A stretch of DNA of 64,000 nt from Vicia villosa (lineage: Eukaryota; Streptophyta; Magnoliopsida; Fabales; Fabaceae): positions 112,241,476 through 112,305,475 of the forward strand of contig NC_081184.1 in the NCBI RefSeq assembly GCF_029867415.1. Direction: 5' to 3'. The notes below the pieces were generated by a model that was not told where the DNA came from, searched no databases, and was given only the letters and a program-made list of their open reading frames with translations. A program made the translations under genes and the position numbers. How positions within the stretch are numbered: the stretch's first letter is position 1; the number at the start of each line of letters is the position of its first letter. Below are positions 37,851-50,465 of this stretch, in pieces.

Positions 37851-38120
37851 ATTCGAAATAAAATGACATTTGTAAATATATGAGGGCAAATTTTGGGGTA
37901 TGACAGCTGCCCCTGTTCAATTTTCTTAAACCTGAAGATGTAGAGTGGTTTGTATGCCAGTCGGTATCTGAAGGTGGAAGATGATTGAACACTAGAATAC
38001 CAAGAAATTTGCCCTAGCTGAAGGAGGGACTTTTGTCGGAGATGGGCTTGTAGATGCCATCTGGTAGTTGTTGGAGTATTGATTGTTGCGAGGTTTCTGT
38101 TTTTAGTCTTTGAATGTTGA

Positions 38121-38686
38121 GGAACCGTCTGAGGTATCGACTCAAATCTGAATTGGATTTTTTAAGGAACCGTCAAAGGTATCGACTTAAATTCGAAGTA
38201 TATCACTGAGGCACCGTCAAAGGTATCGACTCATATATGAAGGTAGATTATTTAAGGAACCGTCAAAGGTATCGACTTAACTCTGAAGCATATCATTGAG
38301 GCACCGTCAAAGGTATCGACTCAGATATGTAGATAGATTGTATAAGGAACCGTCAAAGGTGTCGACTTATATCTGAGGTATGTCGTTAAGGAACCGTCAA
38401 AGGTGTCGACTTAACTCTTGATGTGGGTTGTTAAGGAACCGTCAAAGGTATCGACTTAACTCTGAAGCATATCATTGAGGCACCGTCAAAGGTATCGACT
38501 CAGATATGTAGATAGATTGTATAAGGAACCGTCAAAGGTATCGACTTATATCTGAAGTGTGTTGTTTAAGGAACCGTCAAAGGTGTCGACTTAACTCTTG
38601 ATGTATTAAGGAACCGTCAAAGGTGTCGACTTAATAATTGAGAATAGATTGTTAAGGAACCGTCAAAGGTGTCGACTTAACTCTTG
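38121..38686 (-). repeat. 13-copy, 45-bp tandem array in the Ogre-like 3' region
   Basis: Units share GAACCGTCAAAGGTATCGAC followed by a variable 20-25 bp tail. Two tail types alternate in part (units starting GGAACCG and GGCACCG), implying a higher-order 90-bp unit. The array lies about 0.2 kb before the polypurine tract. Arrays in this position are known in Ogre/Tat elements and can seed satellites. Confidence 0.93.
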
Positions 38687-38699
38687 CAGATAGAGATAG

Positions 38700-40932
38700 T
38701 AATATCCTGAAAAATAGAGGTTAGTTTTCTTATGTCATGATGCATGCGTTTATGTGATGAGTATCTCAAAATAAATGAGAAACTTCGTATGTTATGGATT
38801 TGTTATATAGTGATGTATGCGATGTATGAATATGTTTGTGTCATATGATATGCAAATATGATTTAGTCGAGAAAATAAATTTCCAGGTCTTTGTGATTTT
38901 GATGTTTGATTTCGTCTTGAAGATGCTCAGCTGGGGATTTCATGATTTCTGCTTGGGGATGATCAGTAACTTGATGTACCCTGATTGGGGATAAAGAGAA
39001 AATAGAGATGTGAACTATGTTAGGGAGCCATGTCTTTGTTGGGATAAGAGTGTTGGAAGACATCTTCTGGAGGATTGCTCTGTGGGGATATGATTTTGTG
39101 AAATCGGAATTGCGGGAAGGCATGGATGCCTTGAATATTTCCCCCAGTATTATAGTGACTACCATTCCTGGATTTGATTAGGACATGCCACTGAGTATTT
39201 GATAAAGATGTAAAACTAGACTTGCATAGATTTGCCCCTGCTAGTAGGAACTTTGGAAAGATTCGCCTCGCGAGGGCTTCATGAGGTGTACACTATGGGC
39301 GATATGCCCCCAGTAATCATAGGCTCAAGACAGTGTCCCATGTTGATTGGAAATAGCTTAAGATTTATTTGGATGCATGCCCCTGATTGTTTTTGGCATC
39401 TTTGAGAGATTCTCGGAATCTTGACTTGATTTCCCCATATTGACCGGGAAATAGTTTGACTTTCGCTTGGGATGTATGCTTTTGACTTTTTGGCATTTGA
39501 AAGATTCTTCGAATCTTGACTTGATTGCCCCAGATTGATTGGGAGAAACGTGTCATGCCCCTTATATATGTAGGAGATGTTGCCTATCGGGATAACTTTC
39601 AGTCATTAGTTGTACCCTGTGCAAGTTTTTTCTGATGCTAACTTTTGAAATTATGTAGCAGAATATGTTTAATAATGAATTCATGAGATGCAATGCATAC
39701 GTTTGTCTTGAGTTTTTTTTTTTTTGAAACATTTAAAACAGGATGTAATAAAGCATGACATTTGTAAAAGCATGATATTTGTAAAAGCATGATATTTGTA
39801 AAAAAGAAATATCAACTCAGCATTTTTGGTAAACCTTAAGGAGTCAGGATACCCTTTTGGTGACAGTATGCTTTCGAACTAACCATGCTTCAATTAGGAC
39901 TTTCAAGGGTTGTAACGTGGCTTGGTTCACGGTTTTAAGAAACAAAGGATAAAGGCTCAAAGTTTATTTATACCCATCCCCTTCTTCGTGATGTTCTTCA
40001 TTCCTAAGCTCAGTTGGTTCGACTTATGCATTCAGGTTCCAAGAGACTTTTGGATTTGCGGCTTTGATAATGTTGATGGTTCGCAAACAAAGAGAACTTT
40101 TGAGATGGCAGTCACTTCTTCCTTTTGGTAGTCACAACTTTGAGTTGTTCAAGAATTTATTGACTTCTCTCTTTTTTTTCATCTTTTTGATATCCCTAAC
40201 TTTTGCCTGAACTGTCTATTTTGAGCTTACAGTCAGCGGGATGCCTTGATTTTTTTGCCTAAGTCACCTTTTTGATTTTTGACTTAGCAGGCTTTTCTTT
40301 GTATATATGTTTTTTCATTTTTTTTTGAAAGATATTGACTGCGTTGCTTAATGATTGATGAACCATCATTGTCTTTTGATTGACATCTCCAACACTTCTT
40401 TGATGTGTATGGTTGAACGTTTATGATTGAAACCTTTGTTGAAAGGTGTAACGAATGATTCTCTTAAAAACAGAATGCACAGCCAAATTAACTGAGAACT
40501 ACCCTGCCCCAGGTTATGATCAAGGGTTTTGATTAGTACAAGAAAGAAACTTCTACTTCTTAGGCTCAAAGTGGTTGACGAGGGATTAACATCCTTATAT
40601 CTCCACTGTTTAGGAATTGAAACAATGCCTGTACATCGTCAGCATAGTCCGCTCAAAAGCATACTGTATGAGGTTGCGGTATCATTTTCGTCATCCTCCC
40701 TCAAAAGGTATACAACTTTAGCAGGAGTTGAGTATCATAAAACATATGCAAAGTAGAGACATAATTTAAAATGAGTGATAACGAAATAATATATTCAAGA
40801 CAAACATATGCAATGCGCTGATGATAATTATTAAAACAGATAATGTCTATCATGATTCGAATGTTTAAACAAACAGAATAAAATTTGCGCATGAAAGTAA
40901 ATCTAATGATTAAAAGTTCATCCACTTAGACA
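38700..40932 (-). other. Non-coding interior of the Ogre-like element
   Basis: No protease, RT, RNase H or integrase motif was found in any frame on either strand. Weak repeated phrases (GATTGGGAAATAG, GGGATTTC and CTTGACTTGAT near 39350-39550) suggest old internal duplication. The short ORFs here are not genes. Confidence 0.5.
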
Positions 40933-41940
40933 TTAATCAGTCTTGTCGTGATTAGGCATAGGAGCGGTGATCACCACAGGAGTTCTCGGATGGTTGAATT
41001 CAATTTCTCCAGCATCGATCATGTCTTGAATCTTGTTCTTCAATGGCCAACAATCATTCGTATCATGCCCAGGGCTATTGGAGTGATATGCGCACCTCGC
41101 ATTGGGCTTGTAGCTAGGGGCGGAAGTGTTAGGCTTTACAGGAGGACCCCTTAAAGTAATCAAGTTCTCTCTCAGCAAATGTTGTAATGCTTGAGCCAGT
41201 GACATGTTGATCTTTGTAAACTGACGTTTAGATGTATCTGACTTGCGTCTTTGTTGCGGAGCTAGTGTAGAGGTCAGAATTGTCCCCATAGATTGGTGGT
41301 GTTCATTGCGACCTTTCCGATTGTACACAGCATCATCCATGTAAGGCTTCTCAAGTGAGTCGAGGTCGATGATTTTGTCATTAATGAGGTCTTGAATCTT
41401 GTGCTTCAACGGTCCACAATCTTCTGTATCATGACCAGGACTATTCGAATGATAAGCACATCTCGCGTGGTACTTATACCCAGGAGTGGGATTAATAGGA
41501 ATTGAATATGAAGGTAATAAGGTTATCAAGTTCTGATTGAGCAGTTGTTGGAGAACTTGAGACAATGGCATATGTATCGGAGTAAATGACCGCTTATGCT
41601 TGGATCTCTGATTATCTTGACCACCTTGATGCTTATGTTGATTCTTCTCCTTCTCGATCAGAAGTGCCTTCAATTCTTCTTGACCCTTGTTCAAGTTAAA
41701 GATCATCTCTTGGAATTGGTTGTTCTGAGCCTGAAGATTTTTAACTGATTGCTCGAGATTCATGATGCTGAAATAAACAGCGAGGAAGGATGAGAGACCT
41801 ATTGTAAGAAAGCTGCTATGCGATGTTATGAATGCAGATGCAATGTTTTCAAGGATCTTTAGGAAATTTAGTTTGCAATATTTAGACATTAAATTGGTCG
41901 CATCCTTGTCCGAAGAACTCTGACTTTCGTCTTGGAACAT
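40933..41940 (-). CDS. Gag-type protein of the Ogre/Tat-like element, 335 aa, duplicated knuckle domain
   Basis: The only intact ORF of the element. An N-terminal part (residues 1-60) is of doubtful use. From Met60 a coiled coil follows (LEQSVKNLQAQNNQFQEM to about 105). Then come two copies of a domain: FTPIHMPLSQVLQQLLNQNL with CAYHSNSPGHDTEDC (about 130-215), and FTKINMSLAQALQHLLRENL with CAYHSNSPGHDTNDC (about 240-315). The knuckle has the form C-x2-H-x5-H-x4-C and is followed by PLKxKIQDLI, as in the C-terminal gag of Ogre elements. Family gag proteins form particles and bind RNA. The N-terminal capsid part normal in Ogre gag appears to be missing. A true start at Met60 is equally likely. 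Confidence 0.75.
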   Translation of the reverse strand: MFQDESQSSSDKDATNLMSKYCKLNFLKILENIASAFITSHSSFLTIGLSSFLAVYFSIMNLEQSVKNLQAQNNQFQEMIFNLNKGQEELKALLIEKEKNQHKHQGGQDNQRSKHKRSFTPIHMPLSQVLQQLLNQNLITLLPSYSIPINPTPGYKYHARCAYHSNSPGHDTEDCGPLKHKIQDLINDKIIDLDSLEKPYMDDAVYNRKGRNEHHQSMGTILTSTLAPQQRRKSDTSKRQFTKINMSLAQALQHLLRENLITLRGPPVKPNTSAPSYKPNARCAYHSNSPGHDTNDCWPLKNKIQDMIDAGEIEFNHPRTPVVITAPMPNHDKTD

Positions 41941-42944
41941 CCTTCTTTGAGAATCAAGCTCACCATATCGAGTGGGTCATCGCCTCTGATTCGAGATATC
42001 TCTGAATTTGAAGGTACATGGCTAGAGGAAAATAAATCCTCTTGCCCCTTGATAGGTATTGAGTCTCTGAATTGGAAGGTATGTGGCCAGAGGAAAATAA
42101 ATCCTCTTGCCCCTTGATAGGAATTCAGTCTTTGATAAAGGTACCTGAAATTGTGCTCCCTAAATCTCTAAGATCCTTGAAAGGGTTAGTTGAATCATGT
42201 CATGCTTATGATGTCATGATGTCATGATGTTATGCGAATGAATTTCATTAAGCATAGTGTGAAATAGTAAGGGCAAACAAGTCCTTTTAACAAAACCTGC
42301 AAAGAAGCGAAGGTTAGTAGCAAACACAAACAAGTCACACAAATCACACAAGTCACACAATTTTCGGCTTAAGGTTTGCATGGAGTCTGATCAGGTGTCC
42401 TTCCCAAGGGTATTTCTATGGATAAGGAGATTTCAGCAACGGGTTCTACCAAGTTACTCAGAATTGTCAGCCCTCCTAAAGCACCCTCGAACATGATACA
42501 TACATACCATGCAATGATACTTTGAGAAAGAACCTATCTGAGTTGTAGTATCGGGTAGCGACTATGCTCTCAACATACATCAAGAGTAGTCCCCCCACTA
42601 CGTTCCTAAAAGTCAGGATGGGTTAAAGGTTACTAAAGGTCCTTAAGCTCCGACTCACCCACGGACATCCGCACGAACCTCCCTCATACAAGAGAAGCAT
42701 GCAAACACCCATAGAGGCCTAACTTAAGCGTGAACTCTCATATTGACCAATCCTCCACATACATGAAGGAGGTCGCCATGACTATGCCACTTCCTATCTT
42801 AGATGTACTTGAATCCGGGAATAGGATTCGTCCTTCAGTTAATTCCCAAAACGCCCCTGAAAAATAAAACAAACAAAGCAAACAATAGAAAACATTTAAA
42901 GTGAATCCTAAACTTTTAAGGTAACCCCTCTTTTATTCGAAAAA

Positions 42945-42962
42945 TCCCCAGCAGAGTCGCCA
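42945..42962 (-). promoter_or_regulatory. tRNA-Arg-type primer-binding site of the Ogre-like element
   Basis: The minus strand reads TGGCGACTCTGCTGGGGA, four bases after the LTR end (CCGTATTACA, ending at 42967). This primer sequence is characteristic of Ogre elements and fixes both the LTR border and the orientation. Confidence 0.93.
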
Positions 42963-45012
42963 GTTCTGTAATACGGTGAACTGACTTTTTATCGATCGAA
43001 ATGTCGCGGTTAAGCAAGAGTCGCCACCGACTTTTATTTTATCCAAACAAATTCAGAAAGGCAAAAAGAAACAGAAAAAAACCTTTTAAAGAAGATCTGA
43101 GTTCGGGGGGTAATTTATGCAAAGGGAAGGTGTAAGGCACCCTTTGCATCCATGGTTTTCCATGGGCTCTTAATTGCTTTGCTTGCTCGTTTGTTTAGAA
43201 AATGTAGATGAAAGAGATAGGGACTTTAGCTCGTAAATGAGCGTTGCCCTTTTTGAAAAATTATGAGAAAGAATATAATGAAAGTTTGAGCATTGCAAGG
43301 CAATTAGGGGCAATTACCTTAAACTCAGATGATAGGTCTCTTTTTAGCCTTTCAGAATGAAAGGGTCTATCCTTGCCATAAGAGGGCAGGAAGCCTTTCG
43401 TTTGGAGGTTGAAGGGTCGTCGAAGCATCCTTTGCCATGAGACTGTCCCATGCCATAGAAGGGCAGGTAATCTAAGGCAAGGATCAGAATAAGCCATTTT
43501 TCGTTAGGCAACCAGAAGATACCTCAGCCTTTTTCCGTAGGCAACTTCCGAGGGTCGAGGTCATTTGTGTATCGAAGGCAGCATCATTTAGGGTCGTGAC
43601 CTTTTTATCGAGGCAACATGGCTGAGGTATCCTCGTATTCGAGGGACTTGGCTTATTCTGCAAAAAAAACACAAGGCAACAGGCAACAGGCAACAAGGCA
43701 ACAAGGCAACAGAGAGGGTTACCCAAAAGCGTGCGTGTGTGCACCAATCATGTGATTATATTCAATTATATTATCTTGTAAATTAGCGATTCTAAATTCA
43801 ATTCATGGTTGCCACTCCCTATTTTACTAACCACGCAGATAATATAAGGCAAGAAACAGTAATATGGGGGAGGGAAATTGTAACCAGCGGATCCCTTAAT
43901 AGGGTTTGACACAAGTAATAATAAAAGCCATAAAATAAAATAAGATTTAGGGTTACCAACAACGTAGCTTTGGCAATTGATAAACCCTGAAAAGGAAAGA
44001 GACAAGACAGAAAACATATAGTGAGTGCATTATCAAATTCGAGGGCAAACCTTATTAACTACAAAAGAAAATAGGATAATAAATTAAAAATAGAATAGGG
44101 AGAAGGTACTTAGCTTGGCATTTGCCTGACAGGGTTGAGGGCAAGGGTTTGCCAGAAGCATCGACTCTGACCATTAGGAATGAGCAAAGAAACAAATAAG
44201 GCGTGAGTGTATAGGCAGTTCATTGGTATTTAATTTTATCCCTAATTTATTAAGGAAACAAAATAAAATGAAAAAAGAACGATTATTTGAATTAGATGCG
44301 AGATAATACTTAGCTTTTGAATTTGATTTGATATGGTTGCTAAGGTGCCTTTAGGGTTGATCCTGAAAAAGGCAAAGGCAGAAAAATTGAATGTAGGCAA
44401 TGTTCATGTAAGAAGACAAACCCTAAAAACAGGAAATAAAATAGATTTTCAATTTTTAGCGTCGAATACTTAGCTTCGATTTTTTTTGAAGGCGCGTGAT
44501 CGGGAGGAATCATGTTGCTAACCCTGATTCAGCGTGGTGGAGGTCTATGAAGACCGATGGAGGTCAACAACTCGAATGTACCTCGCAATAAACAGGAAAA
44601 TGGTAGCACGGGTACACAAAATTATACATGAAGAATGACAAAGAATATAAATAAGTATTATCAAGGAGAAATCAATTGAATTCTATGTGAAGTTAAATAT
44701 TGATTTTATATTTTTTTTATGTTTGTGAATGGGTTAGATGTTTTTAGAAAACTAAATTGAATTAATATTTTACTAGCTAAATTAATTCTAAGTATTTAAC
44801 TAAAACTAAGATGAATTGTTTTTTTTATTTTTTATTTTTAGAATAGCTTAAAACCTAAACTAATTTTACTAACCTAATAACTAATTAATTCAATATGAAT
44901 CTAACAGGATGAAATCGATACTATTTGTGTTTTCAGTATTGGATAAAACTAAGAAAGACTAATCCATAAGAAATTGAAATGACTTAGTGATAGTTAAATC
45001 TATTATCTATTA

Positions 45013-48000
45013 TCTATTATAATATATAAAAACAAAAGTACCTGGAAATTCCAATATAAGCCCTCTGATAAAAGAACTAAAACTTTTCTTATTTCATGGG
45101 TAAAAATGACTATTTGCAAAATAACTCAATATTATTGATTTAACATTTATTATTGATGATGTGTCACCCTCTTATTTCATGGTATTTTATAATTATTTTT
45201 ATTTTCTCAAAACAAAACCCTAATACTTATTTAATGTGAAGGTTGAATACTTAACCCTTTCTTTTAAATGATACATTAATATCTTTCTTTGAAAAACGAC
45301 TATTTCTCCATTACCGAAAAACAACAATAACTCTTGCTCTTTCACCTTTCTAAATCGTTTCTTTGATAATACTATATCAACTAAACCAATTCATTTTCAC
45401 TCTTCACTTTGTCTATTTCTCCATATCACTTCTTGTGCCCAATCGAATCTATGAAGATATCAACGAGTCGAAGGATTTGAAGATAGCAATTAGGAGTAAG
45501 AATATATGGTCATTGACTTCAAATAAAAAACACATAGAGATGATTTTGGTTGATTCGAAGGTAATATTTAGTCTCCAAGTTCCATTTTGTCTCCTAAACA
45601 GTATGTTCTGCCTTCTGCCTTATATGATTAAGGTCTAATTAGTTTTCGAAGCCTGATATAATTCAAGTTATTTGCTGTTGGAAAAGTTTCAAACAATGAT
45701 TTTGTTGATTTTAAAAAGTTGGGTTTCAAAACATTGATGGGATTTGGTTTTAGAAATAAAAAATTAGGTTTTACTACACCTTTCAATGTTTCTTTTTTGG
45801 GTTTTGAATTTTTTTCTGATTTTATATTATGGTGGTTAGTGTTTTTCTTAATGATTTTGTTCTGTTTTTGTTCTGTTCATAAATCTGTGTTCATACTTTT
45901 GCAGATCTGGATGAATGAGTATATATCAGATATTGAATCTATACTTGCCAGGTGAATAAAGAAGAAATTATATTGACGAGGTGAATAAAGAAGAAATTAT
46001 ATTGAATACATATTTTAAAATATAAGTGAATGAAAAATAAAAGTTTTTTATTATGATGTTAAATGTAGGCTTGAAGTAAAGAAATTGGTGAAATTGGTTG
46101 ATGATGATGTATCGTAGATGATGACTATAGTATGAGTCATGAGTTTGATTTATGTTTTTATTTTATCTATGAAAAAAATTAATTGATGAAGATGATCACT
46201 ATAATGGAAATCATACAATGATAACAGCCCAGATTAATGTCTATTTTGTTTATAAATTGATTTTTTAGTTATTTATTTCATTTTTTTATTGAATAATTTT
46301 TTATTTAATAATTACAGAGGTAATAACCTAGGAGAAATACTTGCATGAATACAACATATTATGGGATATTCTTGATTAAAAGAGTACAGAGACAATTTTA
46401 GTTTTATTTTTTAATTTAAAAAATTATGAATGACTAATTCGTTTTTTAGTTGGGTGCTAATGGGTTGGTTCCAATTTTTTTTTTAAAATCGTAACTTGTT
46501 TTAAAATTTTAAAATAAAATTTTAAAATTACGCTTCTTCTTTTCAAGAAGAAAAGTTGGAATTCCCATGATAAAGTTTGTGATTAATAAATCATTATTAC
46601 TATACTCAGAAAATTATTAACTGAAAGAAAGTTTGTAATGATTCTTCCTATATATTTATATAATCAGAAAATTATTAACTGAAAGAAAGTTTGTAATGAT
46701 TCTTCCTATATATTTATATAATGTAATTGTTATTACTCTCTATTAGTAATTATTATATTTCAATTCCTTTTTGAGCGCGTGTTAGATTATTTTTATTACT
46801 ATTACTCTAATAAAAACATAAGCAAATTATTATTATTACTATTATTCTATTAGAGTAGTTTTTTTTTTTAGTTTTGGTTATGAATTTATGAATATGATGA
46901 TGAATGGTATATCGAAAGGTTTGCGTAAAAATAAATAGATTCCTTAAAAATAAAAATAAATAGATTTCTTAAAAATATGGAAAATCAAGTTTGACTATAA
47001 AATTTGAATTATTGTAATTAATGGAAAGATATCTCTAAAATAAAATAAAAAAGAATGAAAAGATATCGTGTCTAATATGTCCATTTTCATAACTATTGCA
47101 TTTAATATTTTTATATTTTTAATTATTGTGTTTACTAATTAAAATCTTACAATTAAATAATACATTAATTTAATTTTAAAATCTTCCAATTATTGTGTTT
47201 AATCGTAAAAGATGTTGATAGTAAATTTACATTTAATTAGAAAGAGTATTATCCAACAAAAAATATTGCAAAATTTCAATCATGATTAATTTAATTTTTT
47301 TTATGAAAATCAATCCGTTTATGATGTTTGTACATAAACTTTATTACTAATACTAAAGTTTTATTTAAGTTCTTCTTTTTAAAATTTAGTAAAACATTAA
47401 CTATAATTAAAATTACTATTGAAATATAATAAATTATATTAAAATTTCAATTTATCAAAAAAAATGTTAGTTTTTTCTATGATAAAAGTATCATTTATAC
47501 TAAAAAAATGTTATAAATATTTGTATATGATAAAAGAACATGAGACAATTATGATAGAAACATACATAAATTTATTATGAAAAATAGAAAATTGCCATTC
47601 TTTTTACATTTCTACAATTATATATTATCATTTTATTTAATTAGTACACATAATATAAAGTTTTATCACCACATCAAAAATAAGTTTTGGCTCTTTATAA
47701 AAATATAAACAATAAAATACATTAATTGTGATAATTTTAATTATTATAATAATACATTAAACATAGAAATTTTTAAGCATTTGACGGGAGCTGTCATACA
47801 TTTTAGGTTTGAAAAAATGAGCTAATATCTCAAATAGGTTTAATAAATTTTATTCTCTAACTATGTTTAATTTCTTAACTAAAATTATATTTTTTTAAAC
47901 TTACAAATTATATTTTTTTTATATTAAAATAATATGCATTAAATGTCGAAACTTTTAAGCGACGGAGCTGTCATACATTTTACGTTTGGGAAAATGGGCT

Positions 48001-48866
48001 AATATCTTAAATAGGTTTAAATTTTTTTAGAATTAACTCATTTAGATTCAACTGAGGTTTCTTAACTCATCTGAAATTGACGGGTAGATGTGAACGTATC
48101 TATGAAATATAGTTATTGACAGATAATTTTAATGTCTATATTTTAACTCTTTCTTGTGTTACTGTTTTATAAAATTGAAATTATAAAAATAATTGACGGG
48201 TAGATGTGAACGTATCTATGAGATACCAGTTATTAATTGATCGTTTTAATGTCTATCTTTTAACTATTTCTTTTGTTACTGTTTTATAAAATTGAAGTTA
48301 TAAAAATAATTGTACGATTTATTATAAATATGAAGTTGGTACGTATTATTAATATATTATTGAAATTACGTGAATATTTATGAACGGCAAAATAAGTTAT
48401 ATTATGTTTGATATTCTAAACACATGAACTAAAATTTGATAAATGATTATAAGTTATAAATATATTAATGTTACCTGTATCTATATATGTCACACACTTT
48501 ATTTATTTTTTTCCAAAGTTTTGATAAATAGAAATCTTATTTTATGCATTTCACTATGCAGGTATATGATGCAGGCTTTGTTACTGATTGGTTCTGATAA
48601 GACTATAACAATTTAAGAATATAGCATTTGAAGATTGTACCATCTATATGTTTATTGTTTTATTTAAAGAGCTAAAAGTTTAGATGTATTATTAGCACTT
48701 TCGTTGTTAACTATTAAGTTTTTGGGATTAACATGACTAAGTTTGAGTTGTATTTTGGTTAAATATACATGTTTGATATATATAAAGGAACTTTTCAAGT
48801 CATAATTAGGTACATGTAATGTGAAGTCTCAACCAGACCCGTGCGATAGCACGGGTTTCCTACTAG
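45013..48866 (+). mobile_element. Non-autonomous Helitron, 3.85 kb
   Basis: The 5' end TCTATTATAATATATAAAAA follows an A; the 3' end CCCGTGC-GATA-GCACGGG then TTTCCTACTAG is followed by T. These are the hallmarks of plant Helitrons (TC...CTAG inserted between A and T). Two alternative 5' TCs lie 7 and 14 bp upstream in a TCTATTA repeat. No RepHel protein is visible. A short RPA-like OB-fold trace lies at 45440-45560. Internal direct repeats of about 58 bp (46605-46721) and 116 bp (48074-48306) are present. Confidence 0.85.
45440..45560 (+). pseudogene. RPA1-like OB-fold exon fragment carried by the Helitron
   Basis: The translation DLKIAIRSKNIWSLTSNKKH followed by IEMILVDSK resembles the start of the DBD-A-type OB fold of plant RPA70-like proteins (KIAVRVxRLWxVP...IEMVLVDEKG). 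A GT follows directly after the AAG of VDSK (GATTCGAAGGTAATA), a position where an intron could start. Plant Helitrons often carry RPA-like genes. Only this piece was recognised; the rest is lost or unrecognisable. Confidence 0.5.
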
Positions 48867-50390
48867 TGTATAATTTAAAGACCAATTCAATCTAAAGAAC
48901 AATCAAAACAAACAATTATATATAAAAGAGAGCAAAATAAATGGTGAAACCGAGGGCTATTCGTATCGGGACGCTACCATCTGTGTACCGATGCCAACAT
49001 ATTTTGAAATGTAAATGGCCATTTTCTCTTGACTTTTTCCACTCATTGGATACCCACTAAACAAATGACACATGGCGGTTTTAATTCTAATAAAAATAAA
49101 ATTAATAACATAAAAGGGTACACCAAGAGGTTATGCATAGAAACTCAGATCCATAAACCATTGAAAACGAAAGTGAAAAAACAAAAACAAAAAAGTCAAC
49201 ACCAGTAATTTCATGTTAACATCAGTACAGAGCGGTAAGGGCATACCTCAGGATGCGCGGTCGGGAGGGACAATCGATGATGATGGATGCCAAATCGGAG
49301 AGCAGTGTGGAGACCGGTGGTGGTTCTCGTCGAGCTCTGATCTAGGTTCTTTCGGCAGTGGCTGAATCGCGTTGTTACGGTTTGCGGTCTTTGTGCGAGA
49401 GTTAGTCCATGCGAGAAGCATCAAAAGCTTGTTTCTCTTGTTACTTTAATTTGTGTTCTTTGACAACCGCGTTGTGCCGTGTTGGATCGGTGCCGGCGTT
49501 GGTGTGGTTGCTCTTTGTGTGACGAGTTGCTCGATTCTGACTATCGGTCTCCTCTTCTATTCAAAGCGTCTTTGTATCTGCAAAATAACACAACAAGAAT
49601 AATTATTAGTTTAAGTTTGTATGATTAATGTGATTGAAATTGTGGCAAAACTGTTGTTTAATGATAATCTGAATTCATGTTGAGGAAGTTGTTGCAGTTG
49701 TATGAGTCGGTGTTGGATCCGATAGCCGCGGTTTGGTTTCGGAGGAACAGAGATGTCGTGGCTATGTGATTGGTCAAGGAAGAGACGCGGCAGACGTTGA
49801 TTCACGGCGTGACGTCCATTGAGGAGATCCGGTTGGATGTGTGGAGGTTCGTAAGCATCGGATTTGTCCCGATTTTGTTCTCCTCCTCTAGATTTATGAT
49901 CTTCAAGGTGATAAATTATTACGGAGATAATGGCATGGATGTGGTTCCTGGAAATTGTTAGTTGCTGTGAAAAGTAGGTTAGGATTGTTAGTTTGTGAGA
50001 GAATGAAAAATAAGGGTTAAGACTTTGTGCGTATTCGTCTCCCCCCAAAAGTGTAGAAATTGTGACAATTTATAGTGTAAAATTAGGTTAACAAAATTGG
50101 AAAGATAAAATTCAAATGGATCAAAGTAATTAATAAAATATTCGTAAATTTAAATTTAAATTGATTATTTTCTAAAATATAAATATTATTCTAAAATGCA
50201 AAGAAATCTTTTTTTTTTAATCTTTTTTTTTTTTTAATTTTTGAATAAAATGTGAATAAAGTAAAAAAGGTATTTTTAATAAACAATGAATATGAAAATA
50301 ATACTTAAATATATAAAAACATTTTTTTTGTGATTTTTTGAACAAAAGTGAAATAAAGTTAGAATTAAATAAAAGGGAAAAATGTTAGAA

Positions 50391-50465
50391 GTGAGATTCG
50401 AACCAGGGACCTCTCGTTATTGTGCTTTTCACGCTCAAATTCTTACCAACTGTGCCAATTCATTT
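50391..50465 (-). other. tRNA-like segment with A and B boxes (5' LTR copy)
   Basis: Same as at 37776: A box TGGCACAGTTGG (50457-50446), B box GGTTCGAATCT (50404-50394). It lies about 60 bp inside the LTR start. The related solo LTR at 31340 lacks it. Confidence 0.6.

Larger units (their letters stand above)
36072..37905 (-). repeat. Truncated 3' LTR of the Ogre-like element
   Basis: Nearly identical to 48684-50520. It includes the last 183 bp of the Helitron (36072-36254) and the tRNA-like segment. It stops abruptly at 36072; the rest of the Helitron and the LTR end are missing. Confidence 0.92.

Noticed and set aside
38121..38686. CRISPR-like spaced repeat
   Set aside because: Units are directly tandem 45-mers with diverged tails in a plant retrotransposon; tails recur between units, so they are not unique spacers.
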